From Candidatus Zixiibacteriota bacterium (GTDB taxonomy: Bacteria > Zixibacteria > MSB-5A5 > GN15 > FEB-12), in NCBI GenBank assembly GCA_020346225.1, contig CP070777.1, forward strand, positions 1,717,333 to 1,781,332: a stretch of 64,000 nt of DNA. The letters are read 5' to 3'. Numbering within the stretch: the stretch's first letter is position 1; every line of letters starts with the position of its first letter. Both the position numbers and the translations under genes were made by a program. This document shows, piece by piece, positions 60,455 through 64,000 of the stretch. The notes beneath the pieces were generated by a model that did not search any database, was not told the origin of the DNA, and was given only the letters and a program-made list of their open reading frames with translations.

Positions 60455-61954
60455 ATGGCAAAACTAGTCGAGTGTGTTCCTAATTTTTCCGAAGGGCGTC
60501 GCCCTGAAGTCATCGACGCCATCTGCAATGCAATTACCTCCGTCGACGGCGTCGTTCTGCTGGACAAGGAAATGGACCGCGACCACAATCGTGCCGTGGT
60601 GACTTTCGTCTGCCACCCCAAGGACGCCGTCGAAGCGGCTTTTCGGGGTTACCAGAAAGCCGCCGAGCTGATCGATATGACCACGCATAAAGGCGAACAT
60701 CCCCGCATGGGCGCCTGCGATGTTTGCCCGTTTATTCCCATATCCGATGTTTCCATTGAGGACGCTATCGAACTGGCTAACCGCCTCGGCCGCCGGGTGG
60801 GGGACGAGTTGCAGATCCCCGTCTACCTGTATGAAGACGCCGCTACCAGCGCCAAGCGTAAGAACCTGGCCAAGGTTCGCCAGGGACAGTACGAGGGAAT
60901 CCGCGACATCATCGAAAGCGACAAGAAACGCAAGCCCGATTACGGCCCGGCCAAAATGAACCTCAAAGCCGGCGCCACCGCTATCGGGGTACGCTTCCCC
61001 CTCGTTGCTTTCAACGTCTATCTGGATACCAACAAAAAGTGGATCGCAGACCGGATTGCCGACGCCGTGCGCTCCCTCAAGGGCGGATACCGCTTTGTCA
61101 AGGCCCTCGGTTTCGAAATAAAAGAGCGCGACCAGGTGCAGATATCCATGAACCTGGTTAACTACACCAGGACGCCGATTTTCCGCGTGTTCGAGACCAT
61201 CAAGTCCGAAGCCGCCCGCTACGGGGTCAATGTGACCTCTTCGGAGGTCGTCGGCCTGGTGCCCAACGACGCCCTCGTCGATGTCAGTGATTTCTATCTC
61301 CGTCTGGAAAACTTTTCCAAGGCGCAGATTCTCGAGGAGAAACTCAAAGAAGCCGGTTCCGTGGGTGGCCAGGCCGCCGAGTCGTTTTATGACGAAGTGG
61401 CCTCTTCATCGCCGGCCCCCGGCGGTGGGTCGGTGGCGGCGGCCGCCGGCGCCCTGTCTGCCGCCCTTTCCTCGATGGTTTGCCGGCTTACCGTCGGTAA
61501 GAAGCAGTACGCCGACGTCAAGGACGAACTCTCGGATATTCGGGACGAGTGTGACATCCTGCGCACCGAACTCGTTGATCTCGTCGAGACCGACAAGGAA
61601 GCCTTTAACAAGGTGATGGAAGCGTTCAAGACGAAAGACGAGGCGGTTATCGAGCAGGCTAACAAGGGTGCGGCCGAAGTACCTCTGACAGTTATGAAGA
61701 AAGCCCTTGAGGTTCTCACCATGGCCGAAACCGTCGTCAACAAGGGGAACGAGAATTCCATAACCGACGCCGGTGTCGCCGGACTGGTGGGCATGGCCGC
61801 TGTCGATGGCGCCGGCTACAACGTCAAGATCAATCTCACATCGATAACCGATAAGAGCTTCGTAAAGAAGATGACCGACGAGGCCAACGCTATTATCGAT
61901 GAGGGACGAAAAATAGCGGATAGAATCAAGAAGCGGGTGGAAAGTAAGCTCTAA
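60455..61954 (+). CDS. ftcD: Bifunctional glutamate formimidoyltransferase / formimidoyl-THF cyclodeaminase
   Basis: The 499-residue protein starts with VECVPNFSEGRRPEVID and has the formiminotransferase catalytic His in HKGEHPRMGACDVCPF (about 80). The C-terminal cyclodeaminase domain (about 310-499) begins SSSPAPGGGSVAAAAGALSAAL. It transfers the formimino group from formiminoglutamate to tetrahydrofolate and deaminates the product. The fused form is known from animals and some bacteria. No histidine-degradation genes are nearby, so its substrate source is not shown. Confidence 0.95.
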   Translation: MAKLVECVPNFSEGRRPEVIDAICNAITSVDGVVLLDKEMDRDHNRAVVTFVCHPKDAVEAAFRGYQKAAELIDMTTHKGEHPRMGACDVCPFIPISDVSIEDAIELANRLGRRVGDELQIPVYLYEDAATSAKRKNLAKVRQGQYEGIRDIIESDKKRKPDYGPAKMNLKAGATAIGVRFPLVAFNVYLDTNKKWIADRIADAVRSLKGGYRFVKALGFEIKERDQVQISMNLVNYTRTPIFRVFETIKSEAARYGVNVTSSEVVGLVPNDALVDVSDFYLRLENFSKAQILEEKLKEAGSVGGQAAESFYDEVASSSPAPGGGSVAAAAGALSAALSSMVCRLTVGKKQYADVKDELSDIRDECDILRTELVDLVETDKEAFNKVMEAFKTKDEAVIEQANKGAAEVPLTVMKKALEVLTMAETVVNKGNENSITDAGVAGLVGMAAVDGAGYNVKINLTSITDKSFVKKMTDEANAIIDEGRKIADRIKKRVESKL

Positions 61955-62773
61955 ATGGCGGCGCATATCGACCTGCATCTCCACACCTGCTTTTCGGATG
62001 GCACCACTTCCCCCGGGGAGTTGCTGGAGCTGGTCAGAGACGCCGGTCTGAGCGCTTTCTCGATAACCGACCATGACACCCTGGGCGGCTATCATGCCGT
62101 TCGGCAAATCCTGGCTGACGGTGACCCGGAGCTTGTCAGCGGTGTGGAACTATCGGTCTCGGTGGAACACGGCGACATGCACATTCTGGCGTACCTGTTT
62201 GACCCCGCCGGCGACGAACTCAGGGACGAACTGGAGCGATTCAGCAAGAAACGGAGCGAACGAGGCAAGCTGATGGTTGATAAACTGAACCGGTTGGGCA
62301 TCGACATCACCTTCGAGGATGTTCGGGCGGCTGCCGGAGAGGGCGTTATCGGCCGTCCCCACGTTGCCCGCGCCATGCATGAAAAGAAAGCGGTGGCTTA
62401 CTACGAACAAGCCTTTCACAAATATATCGGGTTCGACGGACCGGCCTACGTTCCCAAGGCAAATTTCACCCCGAAAAAGGCGATTGACCTGATTCACCGG
62501 GCCGGCGGTCGGGCTGTTCTGGCCCACCCCGGTATTGACGATAAAGGCGGTTTTGTCGGAATGCTGGTTGACCTCGGACTCGACGGTATCGAAGTTTATC
62601 ACCCGTCACATACCCGACCGGACGTAGACCGGTTCAAACATCTGGCCGGGCGGTACCGTCTGGTCGTTACCGGCGGCTCCGATTTTCACGGAGTGGAAAG
62701 CCGTTACGGTATGGTCGGCTCGCAGAAAGTGCCGCTGTCCCATCTCGACAATCTTAAGGCCCTGAAAAAGTGA
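61955..62773 (+). CDS. PHP-domain phosphoesterase (TrpH/RNase AM-like)
   Basis: The 272-residue protein begins at the base after the ftcD stop. It has metal-binding PHP motifs HIDLHLHTCFSDGT (4-17), ITDHDTLGGY, GVELSV, GRPHVARAM, LAHPG and GSDFHG. Family members cleave nucleoside 3',5'-bisphosphates or 5' ends of RNA, or cyclic phosphate; the substrate here is not determined. Cytoplasmic. Confidence 0.85.
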   Translation: MAAHIDLHLHTCFSDGTTSPGELLELVRDAGLSAFSITDHDTLGGYHAVRQILADGDPELVSGVELSVSVEHGDMHILAYLFDPAGDELRDELERFSKKRSERGKLMVDKLNRLGIDITFEDVRAAAGEGVIGRPHVARAMHEKKAVAYYEQAFHKYIGFDGPAYVPKANFTPKKAIDLIHRAGGRAVLAHPGIDDKGGFVGMLVDLGLDGIEVYHPSHTRPDVDRFKHLAGRYRLVVTGGSDFHGVESRYGMVGSQKVPLSHLDNLKALKK

Positions 62774-62780
62774 GGTAGCT

Positions 62781-64000
62781 TTGAAGAAGATATGTGCTGT
62801 CATCCTGCTGTGCGCGGCCGGTTCATCACTGGCTGTCGCTGACCAACTCAGTTCCGAGAAACAGGCGGAAATTATCTCCAACTACCTTTACGTGACCGGC
62901 CAGGCCCACCGTATCCGGGGCACCGCGCTCGAAAGCCAAATCCCAGAGCCGCCGGACGTGCCCGTCAAGTGCGGCACGCCGGCCGTTCTTGATTTCGTCA
63001 TGAACCGCGACCGGCTCGATCCGGCTACTCTCAAGGCGCTGGGCATTCAGGTCTATGATCGCTCCGAATACTCCCATTTGACTGATTCGGTCGATTCTCC
63101 CTCCGGAGTCTTTCGCATCCACTATACCAGCAGCGGCACCGACCGTATCCACACGGCACCCGGCTATGCCGACTCCGTGGCCCGCATCTTCGATGATGTC
63201 TACGCCTATCTCATCGATACTCTCGGCTACCCGGAACCACCCACCGACGGATTCTACCCGTCGGGCGGTGATGATGCTTTTGATGTCTACCTGGTTGACC
63301 TGGGTGGCAGCGCCTACGGACTGACCTATCTGGACTCGGTCTTCATCGATGGTGCCACCGGGACTCGCGGCACCGCTTTTATGGTTCTTGACAACGACTA
63401 CCAGGAGATATCCGTTTACCGCGACCGGCCCCTCGATGCCGTGCGCGTGACTTGCGCCCACGAATTCTCCCATGTCGTCCACTTCGGCATGGACTTCACC
63501 GAGGGCGAACGCGGCGTCGACGGCATTTATCGCAGCTTTTGGATGGAGATGACGGCCACCTGGATGGAAGAAGAACAGTACGATGACATTAACGACTACT
63601 ATTACTACCTGCCCCATTTTTTCTCGGAACCATGGACTTCCGTTGAGCAGTTTCGCAGTTCGTTCGACCTCCACCCCTACGGTTCCATGCTCTATCCGTT
63701 GTTCCTGGCGGAAAGGTTCGACCGTGATGTCATCCGGGAAATCTGGCTTCTATGCGCCTCACTGGGGCAGAACTCGCAGTTCCTCTTCGCCGCCGACCAT
63801 GTTATTGACTCCGTGTCAAACGGTGTCGAATCGTGGGCTTCCACCTTCCGTGAGTTCACCGGCTGGAACTACTTTACCGGCTCCAGAGCGGCCCTGGCGC
63901 CCGATGGTATCGGCTATTCCGAACGCCTTCAGTACGACACCGAATTCTCTGAGCTGCCGCCTGACAATACCGTCGATGTTCACAGCGACTACAGCCTGGG
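62781..64000 (+). CDS. Secreted HExxH metalloprotease-like protein (truncated by window edge)
   Basis: The frame starts with TTG at 62781 (GAGGT 5 bases upstream) and stays open for 406 codons to the right edge. It has a signal peptide (KKICAVILLCAAGSSLAVA) and a zinc motif HEFSHVVH at about residue 227, followed by EMTATWMEEE, where an acidic residue may be the third ligand. The layout recalls putative metalloproteases annotated as MXAN_6640-like in myxobacteria and FCB bacteria, from memory. A sorting domain may lie beyond the edge. Confidence 0.8.
   Translation, partial: MKKICAVILLCAAGSSLAVADQLSSEKQAEIISNYLYVTGQAHRIRGTALESQIPEPPDVPVKCGTPAVLDFVMNRDRLDPATLKALGIQVYDRSEYSHLTDSVDSPSGVFRIHYTSSGTDRIHTAPGYADSVARIFDDVYAYLIDTLGYPEPPTDGFYPSGGDDAFDVYLVDLGGSAYGLTYLDSVFIDGATGTRGTAFMVLDNDYQEISVYRDRPLDAVRVTCAHEFSHVVHFGMDFTEGERGVDGIYRSFWMEMTATWMEEEQYDDINDYYYYLPHFFSEPWTSVEQFRSSFDLHPYGSMLYPLFLAERFDRDVIREIWLLCASLGQNSQFLFAADHVIDSVSNGVESWASTFREFTGWNYFTGSRAALAPDGIGYSERLQYDTEFSELPPDNTVDVHSDYSL

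Noticed and set aside
1..64000. tRNA, rRNA, CRISPR arrays and insertion sequences
   Set aside because: I scanned intergenic regions for cloverleaf-like segments, regularly spaced repeats and transposase motifs and saw none; short gene spacing leaves little room. A dedicated tRNA scan could still change this.

Overview
The window is gene-dense bacterial DNA of fairly high G+C content. It comes from a Gram-negative organism: it carries a Tol energy-transducing cluster, periplasmic and outer-membrane-directed lipoproteins, a MacAB-like exporter and a multiheme cytochrome. The gene mix (FabL-type enoyl reductase, GlnS alongside GltX, ADP-forming acyl-CoA synthetase, PPDK, full SUF operon, secreted HExxH proteases, Fn3-bearing membrane proteins) fits an uncultured FCB-group lineage such as Zixibacteria. 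That placement is inference; there is no rRNA or marker tree here. I saw no rRNA, tRNA, CRISPR array or insertion sequence.

Layout. 1-2264 (minus): tolQ-tolR-tolA/tonB-tolB, with tolB cut by the window edge. 2494-2697: a small lipoprotein. 2764-6544 (minus): a GlmL/MutL-like ASKHA protein, a membrane-anchored periplasmic protein and a barrel-sandwich/KOW-like protein, with no glutamate mutase subunits beside them. Divergent from this, 6896-18394 (plus) holds twelve tightly packed genes that are three tandem copies of one four-gene membrane cassette (A: Fn3-TM-soluble domain; B and D: polytopic; C: TM-soluble domain-TM), ending at a strong terminator. I know of no described function for this locus and regard it as the best candidate for an undescribed system.

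18811-32403 (plus): a small basic repeat protein, PPDK with a histone-like basic tail, ADP-forming acyl-CoA synthetase, a DUF3566-like protein, gltX, a ferritin-like protein, a rubredoxin-like protein, a cysteine peroxiredoxin, glnS, a peroxiredoxin whose peroxidatic cysteine codon is an in-frame TGA (probable selenoprotein), a type-2 ferredoxin-NADP reductase and nadA. 32505-35351: a lipoyl E2 acyltransferase, lipB and fabL. 35383-38044: an Ig-like lipoprotein gene bracketed by a duplicated fabL 3' end, then a secreted PepF-like peptidase.

38477-42688 (minus): a four-gene MacA/MacB-type ABC exporter. 42790-49296 (minus): a complete SUF iron-sulfur operon (Rrf2 regulator, sufC, sufB, sufD, Rieske ferredoxin, sufS, sufU, MIP18-type sufT) with an inverted-repeat operator on its promoter. 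49530-50084: mntP without an AUG start. 50091-53551 (minus): a GT-C-like membrane protein, a VOC protein and an octaheme cytochrome. 53786-64000 (plus): two Pta/Ptb paralogues, manC, a SPOR lipoprotein, a Sua5-family protein, a low-molecular-weight phosphatase, a DUF3108 protein, an unassigned conserved protein, ftcD, a PHP phosphoesterase and a truncated secreted metalloprotease.

Overall the region mixes housekeeping (translation, Fe-S assembly, NAD, lipoate and fatty-acid synthesis), redox defence and energy conservation through acyl-CoA/acyl-phosphate chemistry, plus the unexplained triplicated membrane cassette.
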